DNA from: Marinobacterium arenosum
Lineage (GTDB): Bacteria; Pseudomonadota; Gammaproteobacteria; Pseudomonadales; Balneatricaceae
Direction: 5' to 3'
Assembly: GCF_019795155.1 (NCBI RefSeq)
Contig: NZ_JAILYN010000015.1
Span: forward strand, 28,599 to 92,598
Length of the DNA stretch: 64,000 nucleotides
The notes under the pieces were generated by a model, which saw only the letters and a list, made by a program, of their open reading frames with translations, ran no database searches and had not been told where the DNA came from. The translations under genes and the position numbers were made by a program. Below are positions 46,889 to 58,584 of this stretch, piece after piece. Position 1 is the first letter of the stretch, and the number at the start of each line of letters is the position of its first letter.

Positions 46889-47039
46889 GCGGAGCGGCCG
46901 GGACTCACGCCCTGAAATATCCGGGAGCCGCAGGGTTCTCCCCCCAATCACCCGGCGTGTCAGCGGCGCGCCGGCGGGGCCGACTTTGCCTGCAGAAACT
47001 CCCTGATCTTAATAACGATAAAAGAAGGCGGGTAATGCT

Positions 47040-48047
47040 ATGTCTATCAGAGTTGCAATCAATGGTTTTGGCCGCATCGGCCGCAATGTCCTGCGCGCCC
47101 TGTACGAGGGGGGCTACCGGGATCGGATACAGGTCGTTGCGATCAATGACCTGGGCGATGCGCGGATCAATGCCCACCTGACCCGGTTCGATACGGTACA
47201 CGGCAAGTTCGCCGGCAGCGTCGAGGTGGACGGCAGCGAACTGCTGATCAACGGCGACCGGATCAAGACCTACTCGGAACGCAACCCGGCGGCACTGCCC
47301 TGGGCCGTGCTGGATGTGGATGTGGTCTATGAGTGCACCGGTCTGTTTACCAGCCGCGACGCGGCGGCGGCGCATATCGAAGCCGGCGCGAGAAAGGTGA
47401 TCATCTCCGCACCGGCCAGCGGCGTCGATGCCACCGTGGTCTACGGCATCAACCACCAGCGACTGCGTGCCGATCATCAGGTCATCTCCAACGCCTCCTG
47501 CACCACCAACTGCCTGGCGCCGATCGCCCACCCCCTGCATGCGGCACTGGGGATCGAGAACGGCCTGATGACCACCATCCATGCCTACACCAACGACCAG
47601 AACCTGAGCGACGTATACCACCCGGATCTCTACCGCGCCCGCGCCGCGACACACTCGATGATCCCGACCAAAACCGGTGCGGCAGCGGCTGTTGGCCTGG
47701 TACTGCCGGAGCTGAACGGCAAGCTGGACGGAATGGCAGTGCGAGTACCCACCATCAACGTATCCCTGGTGGATCTGAACTTTGTCGCCAGTCGCGACAC
47801 CAGCGTTGAGGAGGTGAACGCCATTATCAGCGAAGCCGCCCACGGTGCGCTGAAAGAGATATTGAAGGTCAACAGCCTGCCGCTGGTCTCCGTAGATTTT
47901 AACCATGAGCCGGCCTCGTCGGTGTTCGACGCCAGCCAGACCAAGGTGAACGGTCGCCTGGTGAAGGTGATGGCCTGGTACGACAACGAGTGGGGCTTTT
48001 CCAACCGCATGCTGGACAACACCCTGGCCCTGATGCAAGCCGTTTAA
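47040..48047 (+). CDS. gap: Glyceraldehyde-3-phosphate dehydrogenase
   Basis: This 335-residue enzyme has the N-terminal NAD motif [20 protein letters not shown], the active-site [12 protein letters not shown] (catalytic Cys near residue 155) and the C-terminal [13 protein letters not shown]. It converts glyceraldehyde-3-phosphate to 1,3-bisphosphoglycerate. It lies about 150 bases after glpD and 18 bases before pyk. Sequences like this (Epd/GapB-like divergence) can belong to erythrose-4-phosphate dehydrogenase, but the glycolytic neighbours favour Gap. Confidence 0.92.
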   Translation: MSIRVAINGFGRIGRNVLRALYEGGYRDRIQVVAINDLGDARINAHLTRFDTVHGKFAGSVEVDGSELLINGDRIKTYSERNPAALPWAVLDVDVVYECTGLFTSRDAAAAHIEAGARKVIISAPASGVDATVVYGINHQRLRADHQVISNASCTTNCLAPIAHPLHAALGIENGLMTTIHAYTNDQNLSDVYHPDLYRARAATHSMIPTKTGAAAAVGLVLPELNGKLDGMAVRVPTINVSLVDLNFVASRDTSVEEVNAIISEAAHGALKEILKVNSLPLVSVDFNHEPASSVFDASQTKVNGRLVKVMAWYDNEWGFSNRMLDNTLALMQAV

Positions 48048-48065
48048 CCTGAACAGGCCGTCATT

Positions 48066-49514
48066 ATGCAACGCAGAACAAAAATTGTTGCCACCCTGGG
48101 GCCCGCGACCAGCAGCCCCGAAGCGATCGAGCAACTGGTTATCGCCGGCGTGAACGTGGTCCGCCTGAACTTTTCACACGGCTCGGCACAAGAGCACCAG
48201 GCTCGTGCCACGCTAGTGCGGGAATTCGCCGAAAAGCATGGCCGTTTCGTCGCCATCCTCGGCGATCTGCAGGGACCGAAGATCCGTATCGCCCGCTTCC
48301 GCAACGGCAAGATCCAGCTGGAGCAGGACCAGCCGTTTATCCTCGATGCCGCCCTGGACGCCGATCAGGGCGATGCAACCCGGGTGGGGATCGATTACAA
48401 GGCGCTGGTCAGCGACAGCCGTCCGGGCGATGTTTTGCTGCTGGACGATGGCCGGGTCGAGCTGGTGGTGCAGCGGGTGGAAAACCAGCAGATCCACTGC
48501 GCGGTTCAGGTAGCCGGTCCGCTCTCCAACAACAAGGGGATCAACCGCCAGGGGGGCGGACTGTCCGCAGCCGCGCTGACCGACAAGGACAAGCGCGATA
48601 TCCAGCTGGCCGCCGATATCGATGTCGATTACCTGGCGGTCTCCTTCCCACGGAATGGCCAGGACATCGAGTACGCCCGCCGGCTGCTAACGGCTGCCGG
48701 TAGCGATGCCGGCATCATCGCCAAGATTGAACGGGCTGAAGCGGTAGCGGACCACGCCGTGCTGGACGAGATCATCGCCGCCTCGGACGGGGTGATGGTG
48801 GCGCGTGGCGACCTGGGGGTCGAGATTGGCGATGCCGAGCTGATCGGCGTGCAGAAGCACATCATCGAACGGGCGCGCACCTTCAATCGGGTGGTGATCA
48901 CCGCGACCCAGATGATGGAGTCGATGATCCACAGCCCGATGCCGACCCGGGCGGAGGTGTTCGACGTCGCCAATGCGGTACTGGACGGTACCGATGCGGT
49001 GATGCTGTCGGCCGAAACCGCCGCCGGCGACTATCCGATCCAGACCGTCGAGGCGATGGCGCGGGTGATCGTCGGTGCCGAACGCCATCCGATCAACCGC
49101 CGCTCGAAGCACCGCATCAATGAGGCCTTCGAACATATCGATGAGACCATCGCCCTGTCGGCGATGTATGCCGCCAACCACCTGGAAGGGGTCGGCGCGA
49201 TCATCTGTATGACCGAAAGCGGCGCCACACCGCTGCTGATGTCGCGAATCCGCTCCGAGCAGCCGATCTTCGCCTACTCCCGTCACCCGAAAACCCAGCG
49301 CCGGGTGGCGATCTACCGGGGTGTAAAAACGGTGCCGTTCAACAGCGAAAACATCCCCAACGCCGAGATCAACCAGCGCGCAGTGGACGAGCTGGTACGA
49401 CGGGGTGTGGTTAAAGAAGGCGACCTGGTGATCATCACCAAGGGTGATTACGTCAACGCCCAGGGCGGGACCAACACCCTGAAGGTGGTCCGGGTCGGCA
49501 AAAACATTCAGTAG
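48066..49514 (+). CDS. pyk: Pyruvate kinase
   Basis: This 482-residue enzyme begins [20 protein letters not shown]. It contains [11 protein letters not shown], the substrate/K-site region [11 protein letters not shown] and [13 protein letters not shown], and the signature [20 protein letters not shown]. It makes pyruvate and ATP from phosphoenolpyruvate. It follows gap by 18 bases. The presence of a pyk in a glycerol unit suggests a copy dedicated to this route; whether another pyk exists elsewhere cannot be judged here. Confidence 0.95.
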   Translation: MQRRTKIVATLGPATSSPEAIEQLVIAGVNVVRLNFSHGSAQEHQARATLVREFAEKHGRFVAILGDLQGPKIRIARFRNGKIQLEQDQPFILDAALDADQGDATRVGIDYKALVSDSRPGDVLLLDDGRVELVVQRVENQQIHCAVQVAGPLSNNKGINRQGGGLSAAALTDKDKRDIQLAADIDVDYLAVSFPRNGQDIEYARRLLTAAGSDAGIIAKIERAEAVADHAVLDEIIAASDGVMVARGDLGVEIGDAELIGVQKHIIERARTFNRVVITATQMMESMIHSPMPTRAEVFDVANAVLDGTDAVMLSAETAAGDYPIQTVEAMARVIVGAERHPINRRSKHRINEAFEHIDETIALSAMYAANHLEGVGAIICMTESGATPLLMSRIRSEQPIFAYSRHPKTQRRVAIYRGVKTVPFNSENIPNAEINQRAVDELVRRGVVKEGDLVIITKGDYVNAQGGTNTLKVVRVGKNIQ

Positions 49515-49542
49515 GGATGCCGCAGCAACAGAGAGCACAACC

Positions 49543-51020
<1,478 letters not shown>

Positions 51021-51037
51021 GCAAAGGAGATCAAGAG

Positions 51038-51790
51038 ATGCGACAGAAGCTCGTCATCGGCAATTGGAAGATGAACGGCGATCGCACCCGCAATGCCAAG
51101 CTGATCGCCAGCCTGGCAAAGGGGCTGCACGGCCATGACAGCTGCCGGATAGTTATCTGCCCGCCCTTCCCCTACCTGTTGCAGGTAAGCGACGGGTTGG
51201 TCAATCGCCATATCAGCCTGGGGGCGCAGAATGTCAGCCAGTACGACCAGGGCGCCCACACCGGTGAAGTCTGCGCCGCCATGCTGGCGGAGATGGGCTG
51301 CGCTTACGTACTGCTCGGCCACTCCGAGCGGCGCCAGGACAATCGCGAATCCGATGCCGAGATCGCACAGAAGTTTGCCATGGCCTTGGCAGCAGGAATC
51401 AGCCCGGTGCTCTGTGTCGGTGAAAGTCTGGCCCAGCGCCAGGCGGATCAAACCGAGACGGTGGTTGCCGGGCAGATCCGGTCGGTGATCGATCAATTGG
51501 GTATTGCAGCCCTCACAGGCGCCATCATCGCCTATGAACCGGTCTGGGCGATCGGTACCGGTGAGACCGCAACCCCGCAGCAGGCCCAGGCGGTGCATCT
51601 GGCCATCCGCAACCTGATTCGAGAGTACGATCCCGCAATGGCGGAGCAGCTGCCGATCCTCTATGGCGGCAGCGTCAAAGCGGATAACGCCGCCGCTCTG
51701 TTCCAACAGGATGATATCGACGGCGGCCTGATCGGCGGCACTTCACTGGACGCCGAAGCCTTTATCCAGATCTGCCGGGCCACCGCTTAA
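51038..51790 (+). CDS. tpiA: Triosephosphate isomerase
   Basis: This 250-residue TIM-barrel enzyme begins RQKLVIGNWKMNGD, with catalytic His in LLGHSERRQ and Glu in IIAYEPVWAIGTGETAT. The phosphate-binding loop is LYGGSVKADN. It interconverts DHAP from GlpD and glyceraldehyde-3-phosphate for Gap. The ATG at 51038, preceded by AGGAGA, is preferred over the in-frame ATG at 51017, which overlaps the end of eno. It is the last gene before a strong terminator. Confidence 0.95.
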   Translation: MRQKLVIGNWKMNGDRTRNAKLIASLAKGLHGHDSCRIVICPPFPYLLQVSDGLVNRHISLGAQNVSQYDQGAHTGEVCAAMLAEMGCAYVLLGHSERRQDNRESDAEIAQKFAMALAAGISPVLCVGESLAQRQADQTETVVAGQIRSVIDQLGIAALTGAIIAYEPVWAIGTGETATPQQAQAVHLAIRNLIREYDPAMAEQLPILYGGSVKADNAAALFQQDDIDGGLIGGTSLDAEAFIQICRATA

Positions 51791-51834
51791 AAAGTCCTGG
51801 TAAATAAAGTCATCGATCGGTTCCTGATGAACCA

Positions 51835-51889
51835 GCCTTCACCCGTATATCCTCGGTCCTTTCTTACAATACGGGTGAAGGCATTTTTT
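51835..51889 (+). terminator. Rho-independent terminator after tpiA
   Basis: GCCTTCACCCGTAT (51835-51848) pairs perfectly with ATACGGGTGAAGGC (51869-51882), with a 20-base loop. ATTTTTTCC follows. It closes the glpD-gap-pyk-orf52-eno-tpiA transcript. Confidence 0.9.
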
Positions 51890-51910
51890 CCAGCCATGTT
51901 TGCTAACTCT

Positions 51911-51934
51911 GTAGCAGCGGGCTCCGACCGCGAC
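51911..51934 (-). repeat. Solitary fragment of the 100-bp repeat family
   Basis: The first 23 bases, beginning GTAGCAGCGGGCTCCGACC, are identical to the reverse complement of a unit end in the array at 63380-63882. It lies between the tpiA terminator and the stop of the convergent regulator gene. Confidence 0.75.
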
Positions 51935-51941
51935 AGGGCCT

Positions 51942-53813
51942 TTAGTTCTTTATCCCAAGTTCACGCAAGCGCTTATACAGCGTATTTCGGCTGATCCCCA
52001 GTGCCTGCGCGGTACGGGAGATATTGCCCTTGTGCAGGGTATAGGCACGCAAGGTTTCATCGGAAACGCTGGAAGCTGTCGGCACCACTGGCTCGGCCGC
52101 CTTCGGGCTGGCCAGCTGTGGCGGCTCTTTGGCCGCCGCCGGTTCCTGGTCCGCCTCGGCGAAAAAGTCGTCCGGCAGGTGCCAGGGCTGAATTTTTTCA
52201 TCGCCCGCCATGGCCAGCGCAATCTGCATGACACTGATTAACTGGCGGATATTTCCCGGCCAGCCATGACGCAATAACAGCTGCATCACCTCGTCAGACA
52301 ACGCTTCCGGTTGACTCTCTTCACGATTGAACCGATGGACCTGACGGATAATATCCGCCTTATCGCCACGCTCGCGAAATGGCGGCAACTCGAGGTTCAG
52401 GCCGCTGATACGGTAGTAGAGATCCTCGCGAAACTCACCACTGCTGATCCTCTCTTTCAACGACCTTTTCGAGGAAGATATTATTTTTATATCTACCTCA
52501 TAGGATGTATTCGAGCCCAACGGACTGACTTTTCGCTCTTCAAGAACCCGTAGAAAACGGGTCTGGGCGGCGGCCGGCATTTCACCGACCTCATCCAGGA
52601 ACAGGGTGCCTCTGTGGGCCTTACGGATTAAACCGGCCGAGCCGATATCATCCCGGTCATAACCGAACAGCTCCGACTCGATCTGGTTTTCCGGAATGGC
52701 CGCGCAGTTGATCACCACCAGCGGAAACGACCGCCGGCTGCTGGCCTGGTGCAGGGCCCGGACAAACGCCTCCTTGCCGACCCCGGTCTCACCGTGGATC
52801 AGGATCGGTATATCCTTCTCCATGATGGTCTGGGCCATGCGGATACAACGCTCGACTTTTACATCGCCGAAGCTGATCTGTTCCAGCGTCGGGCCCTGAT
52901 GCTCCTGCACCTCCCGCTGCACCCTGTCACGAAAGTCGGGCGCGATGGCGTGGCTGGTGGTGGGACGTTTGACCATGGCGAACATCTGGTACTTGCCCAG
53001 GGCATAGACCGCGATCGGTTCCCCCTCCGGATGGTTCTTCAGGTCGAACAGCCGGCAGCCGAACACCTCCTCCACGTTGGTCAGCGCCAACTCGAAGCGC
53101 AGCAGCATCTCGGCCCGACGGTTGGCGGAGATGATGGTGCCGTTCTCGTTGAATGCGATCAGGCCAGCCCACTGGCTGTCCAGATTATCGGTATTGGTGT
53201 TGAAGGTCATCAGGAAGTCGTCGCTGCCGAACTTGCTGATAATCAGCCGGTTCTCCACCGACTGGGACATCATCTTCACCATTCCCAGGGTATGGGCCTG
53301 GGGCAGGTAGGCATCGCTGGATACATCCAGCACCGCCAGCAGTTCATTGTTGGTGTCGTAGATCGGCGCCGCCGAGCCGATCATGAAGCGGTTGGTTTTC
53401 AGATAGTGTTCGTCGCGCTGGACCTGGACCGCCTGACCGGTGGCCAGTGCCGTGCCGATCGCATTGGTGCCATTGATCCGTTCCGACCAGTTGACGCCCT
53501 CGTCAAAGCTGTGACGCTTGCGGTTATCCACGAAGCGGCGGTCGCCCCAGCAGTTCAGCACCTGCCCCTGCTGATCGGCCAGCATGATCAGGCAGCTGGA
53601 GTTGGCCAGGATATTTTCGTAGTAGGGCAACACCTCATGATCGGTGGTATCGATCAGGAAGTGGTGCTGATGCTGCAGCTCCTTCAACTCCCCCTTGGAA
53701 GCGGACGCCGCGGCCGGGCCGGCTTCCGGATCCAGGCCGTAGTCGTCGCAACGCTGCCAGGATGCCTTGATCAGAAGGTCGTGGCCTAAGGTGCTTTTAT
53801 TATCGTTTTTCAT
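51942..53813 (-). CDS. AcoR/DhaR-like GAF-AAA+-HTH activator lacking the GAFTGA loop
   Basis: This 623-residue regulator has a GAF region (about 60-195), a PAS-like segment (about 205-255), an AAA+ domain with Walker A GETGVGKE (341-348) and GTLFLDEV (402-409), and a C-terminal Fis HTH (NISRTAQALGISRNTLYKRL). Where bacterial enhancer-binding proteins carry GAFTGA, it reads DRDDIGSAGLIRKAHRG (386-402), so contact with sigma-54 is unlikely. DhaR of E. coli is an AcoR-type regulator acting at a sigma-70 promoter in glycerol metabolism. A comparable role for the adjacent glycerol ABC transporter operon, which is divergent, is inferred. Confidence 0.88.
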   Translation of the reverse strand: MKNDNKSTLGHDLLIKASWQRCDDYGLDPEAGPAAASASKGELKELQHQHHFLIDTTDHEVLPYYENILANSSCLIMLADQQGQVLNCWGDRRFVDNRKRHSFDEGVNWSERINGTNAIGTALATGQAVQVQRDEHYLKTNRFMIGSAAPIYDTNNELLAVLDVSSDAYLPQAHTLGMVKMMSQSVENRLIISKFGSDDFLMTFNTNTDNLDSQWAGLIAFNENGTIISANRRAEMLLRFELALTNVEEVFGCRLFDLKNHPEGEPIAVYALGKYQMFAMVKRPTTSHAIAPDFRDRVQREVQEHQGPTLEQISFGDVKVERCIRMAQTIMEKDIPILIHGETGVGKEAFVRALHQASSRRSFPLVVINCAAIPENQIESELFGYDRDDIGSAGLIRKAHRGTLFLDEVGEMPAAAQTRFLRVLEERKVSPLGSNTSYEVDIKIISSSKRSLKERISSGEFREDLYYRISGLNLELPPFRERGDKADIIRQVHRFNREESQPEALSDEVMQLLLRHGWPGNIRQLISVMQIALAMAGDEKIQPWHLPDDFFAEADQEPAAAKEPPQLASPKAAEPVVPTASSVSDETLRAYTLHKGNISRTAQALGISRNTLYKRLRELGIKN

Positions 53814-53882
53814 CGCCCCGTCTCTGCAGCCAGCACCGGTTCGGGCCTGCCCTGCATTTTCGTTTTGTGGTGTGCACTGCGT

Positions 53883-53949
53883 TGAACACTGCCACAGACT
53901 GTTCAGTATATCTGCTCAAAACTGTTCAGGACCACTGTTTAATTGAACA
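53883..53949. promoter_or_regulatory. Cluster of TGTTCA/TGAACA half-sites
   Basis: TGAACA at 53883-53888, ACTGTTCAG at 53898-53906, ACTGTTCAG again at 53921-53929, ACTGTTT at 53934-53940 and TTGAACA at 53943-53949 lie within 67 bases. The two exact copies are spaced 23 bases. The cluster is adjacent to the regulator gene start and is a reasonable binding region for that regulator. Confidence 0.45.
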
Positions 53950-54080
53950 AAATGATTAAAAAGTGAAGGCCATCTTGCGTACGCGAAACATCACGCAACC
54001 GCACAAAACCCTTTAATAACAATAACTTAAAAAAACGTGAATTTTTTGTTGCGTTGTTTTTTTCAGCAATGCAATGATCG

Positions 54081-54098
54081 GAATTCGAATTCGAACAT
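54081..54098. promoter_or_regulatory. Candidate GlpR-like operator upstream of glpS
   Basis: GAATTCGAATTCGAACAT combines tandem TTCGAA elements with a TCGAACAT half like those near glpD. It lies about 95 bases before the glpS start, where it could place the transporter in the GlpR regulon. Motif resemblance only. Confidence 0.4.
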
Positions 54099-54191
54099 TG
54101 CTGTACTTTGACACGGGTTGGAATTCACCTCCTGGCGGGCGGCACGCGTGAGCCAGGGGGGCGTTGAAAAAGAATAATAAAGGGCAACACC

Positions 54192-55292
54192 ATGTCTTTA
54201 ACGCTTCAAAACGTAACGCGTATCGTCGATGGTGAGTACCACCTTGACGACGTAAACCTGATGCTGGAGCCCGGGTCGTTCAATGTCCTGCTCGGACGGA
54301 CCCTGGCGGGTAAGACGTCACTGATGCGATTGATGGCCGGGTTGGATAAACCCTCCGAAGGTCGCGTGCTGATGAACGGTGTGGATGTAACGGGTGTGCC
54401 GGTTCAGCAGCGAAATATCTCCATGGTCTATCAGCAGTTCATCAACTATCCGAACTGGACTGTTTTCGAAAACATTGCCTCGCCCTTGCGTCTGGCCAAG
54501 GTGGCCGAGCCGGAGATCAAAAAACGGGTCAAGGAAACTGCCGAGATGCTGCATATCGAGCAGTTCCTCGAGCGCCGCCCACTGGAACTGTCCGGCGGTC
54601 AGCAGCAGCGTACCGCGATGGCACGGGCACTGGTAAAGGATGCCAGCCTGATTCTGTTCGATGAGCCACTGGTCAACCTGGACTACAAACTGCGTGAAGA
54701 GCTGCGCCAGGAGATCCGCGAACTGCTCAAGGCGCGCAACTCCATCGCCGTCTATGCCTCCACCGAACCGAACGAGGCCCTGGCCCTCGGCGGCAAGACC
54801 ACCCTGCTGCATGAGGGCAAGGTGATCCAGCACGGCAGCTCATCCGAGGTGTACCGCTATCCGGTCAACGTCGATGCGGCGGAGCTGTTCAGCGAGCCGC
54901 CGATCAACCTGATCCGCGGCTTTGTCTCCGATACCGAGGTGACCTTCGACAGCACCGTACACTTCCCATTGAACCAGGATATACGTGGCCTGAAACCGGG
55001 CGACTACTACTTCGGCATGCGGCCGAGCCATATCGGCCTGGTACCCCACAACGATGACGACCTGGAGGTCTCCGTTCGGGTCGAGCTGGCTGAGATAAGT
55101 GGCTCGGAAACCTTCATGCACGTGAAGAACGAGCACTTCAATCTGGTACTGCAACTGTCCGGCGTACATGAATATCACACCGATACGCCGATCAAGGTCT
55201 ACCTGCCGACCCACAAACTGTTCGTGTTCGGGCTCGACGGCCAGATGCTGCAGGCACCCGGTCGACTGTATCAGGGGGGATACCATGGCTGA
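54192..55292 (+). CDS. glpS: Glycerol ABC transporter ATPase GlpS
   Basis: This 366-residue ATPase of the GlpSTPQV glycerol uptake system has Walker A GRTLAGKT, signature LSGGQQQRTAMARAL and Walker B LILFDEPLVNLD. The switch position, normally a Thr-His-Asp, reads YASTEPNEAL, so the switch His is missing, as in other GlpS proteins. A C-terminal TOBE-like regulatory region follows (about 240-366). It pairs with GlpT. GlpS is first in the operon, and its stop overlaps the glpT start by 8 bases. Confidence 0.9.
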   Translation: MSLTLQNVTRIVDGEYHLDDVNLMLEPGSFNVLLGRTLAGKTSLMRLMAGLDKPSEGRVLMNGVDVTGVPVQQRNISMVYQQFINYPNWTVFENIASPLRLAKVAEPEIKKRVKETAEMLHIEQFLERRPLELSGGQQQRTAMARALVKDASLILFDEPLVNLDYKLREELRQEIRELLKARNSIAVYASTEPNEALALGGKTTLLHEGKVIQHGSSSEVYRYPVNVDAAELFSEPPINLIRGFVSDTEVTFDSTVHFPLNQDIRGLKPGDYYFGMRPSHIGLVPHNDDDLEVSVRVELAEISGSETFMHVKNEHFNLVLQLSGVHEYHTDTPIKVYLPTHKLFVFGLDGQMLQAPGRLYQGGYHG

Positions 55293-56381
55293 AATTCATC
55301 TGAAATCGCTGGCGCACAGCTACAGCGCCCAACCCAGATCGGCGGCGGATTATGCGATCCGCGAGATGGACCACATCTGGCACCAAGGCGGCGCCTACGC
55401 CCTGCTGGGCCCCTCCGGCTGCGGCAAGAGCACCCTGCTGAACATCATCTCCGGCCTGCTGTCGCCGTCCGAAGGGGAGGTATTGTTCGACGGCCAACGG
55501 GTCAACGAGATCCCACCGGAGGAGCGCAATATCGCCCAGGTATTTCAGTTTCCGGTGGTCTACGACTCGATGACGGTGTACGACAACCTGGCGTTCCCGT
55601 TGCGCAATATGAAGCTCCACGAGTCCAAGATCCGCAGCAAGGTGTTGGAGATCGCGGAGATCCTCGAACTGCAGCCGCTGCTGGATAAAAAGGCCAAGAA
55701 CCTGACCGCCGACGAGAAGCAGAAAGTCTCCATGGGACGCGGCCTGGTGCGCGATGACGTGTCGGCGATCCTGTTCGACGAGCCGCTGACCGTGATCGAC
55801 CCCCACCTGAAATGGAAGCTGCGCCGCAAGCTGAAGCAGATCCACGAGCAGTTCAATATCACCATGGTCTACGTCACCCACGATCAGCTGGAAGCGGCCA
55901 CCTTCGCCGACAAGATCGCGGTGATGTACGGCGGTCAGATCGTGCAGTTCGGCACCCCGCGCGAGCTGTTCGAAGCGCCGAACCATACCTTTGTCGGCTA
56001 CTTCATCGGCAGCCCCGGCATGAACATCCTCGACGTGAAAAGCTGTCAGGGCGGTGTGGAGTTCAACGGCGTACAGGTACCGCTGGATGCCGAGCTGTGC
56101 CAGTTCCTGGACGAGGTACCAAGCAACAACATCAAGATCGGTATCCGGCCGGAGTTTATCCATATCTCCAACGAAACCATCAAAGGGTCTTACGAGTGCG
56201 CGGTTATTCACATCGAAGACCTGGGTACCTACAAGATCCTCACCCTGGACTTGGCCGGCAACCTGATCAAGGCCCGTCTGGACGAAGACCAGCAAGTTCC
56301 CGAAGGCAGGGCCTACGTCAGCTTCCCCAAACAGTGGTTGAAGCTCTATGTGGATGAGTTCCTGGTCGAGGAGGCTGCGCA

Positions 56382-56385
<4 letters not shown>
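55285..56385 (+). CDS. glpT: Glycerol ABC transporter ATPase GlpT
   Basis: This 366-residue ATPase has Walker A GPSGCGKST, Walker B AILFDEPLTVID and an intact switch motif VTHDQLEA. The signature motif is altered to LTADEKQKVSMGRGL where LSGGQ is expected. Combined with GlpS, one ATP site should be fully equipped and the other degenerate. The ATG at 55285, preceded by AGGGGGGA, is preferred over an in-frame start at 55168 inside glpS. Not related to the MFS glycerol-3-phosphate antiporter of the same name. Confidence 0.9.
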
Positions 56386-57248
<863 letters not shown>

Positions 57249-57258
57249 GGAGGCCGAC

Positions 57259-58128
<870 letters not shown>

Positions 58129-58143
58129 TAGGAGGTATGCACT

Positions 58144-58416
58144 ATGAACTGGATGGCTTGGACACTGCCGACGGCAATCTTCTTCTCCGTTATTGCCGCA
58201 ATTCTGCTTTGCATGACCCTGTACGAAGTTCGATCACCCTGCATCGAGCGCAAGGGGTTTCTGCCGATCGCAACCACCCGCGGCGATCGCTTATTCATCG
58301 GTCTACTGACGAGTGCATATATTCACCTGGCCTATGTCGGCTTAACCGACATGAGCCTGTGGATTGCACTGGGAATTTCCTGCGTATGGCTCTTTATCGT
58401 TATGCGATGGGGATAG
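58144..58416 (+). CDS. DUF2160-type small membrane protein of the glycerol transporter
   Basis: This 90-residue protein has three hydrophobic segments at about 8-26, 50-66 and 70-87 and the conserved-looking middle IERKGFLPIATTRGDRLFIGLL. Small membrane proteins of this family (DUF2160) are regularly found between glpQ and glpV in this transporter cluster. GGAGG precedes the ATG by 7 bases and the gene lies 15 bases after glpQ. It probably assists the transporter complex; mechanism unknown. Confidence 0.85.
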   Translation: MNWMAWTLPTAIFFSVIAAILLCMTLYEVRSPCIERKGFLPIATTRGDRLFIGLLTSAYIHLAYVGLTDMSLWIALGISCVWLFIVMRWG

Positions 58417-58584
58417 CACCTCTCCGTTATTGACAGAGAGGATTAGCTCACGGCTGGGGTCGCAAACCCGTAACCGGTTTGCACCGGCCCCGGCCTCTTT
58501 CAAAGCTGGAAGGAAGGCATGGATCTCCGTTGCCGGGAATCTTTTGCTGCCAACAAATCGAAACCTTCATTTATGAGGCTAAAC

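Larger units (their letters stand above)
53814..54191. other. 378-base divergent intergenic region (regulator / glpS)
   Basis: No gene is supportable. The interval is AT-rich toward glpS. It contains the cluster of TGTTCA/TGAACA half-sites (53883-53949) and a GAATTCGAATTCGAACAT element (54081-54098). GGAG-type sequence is weak before glpS. No sigma-54 -24/-12 element is convincing. Confidence 0.6.

Noticed and set aside
54143..54158. GG-N10-GC spacing (CTGGCGGGCGGCACGCG) upstream of glpS as a sigma-54 promoter
   Set aside because: Only the dinucleotide spacing fits; the -12 lacks TTGC, and the neighbouring regulator lacks GAFTGA.
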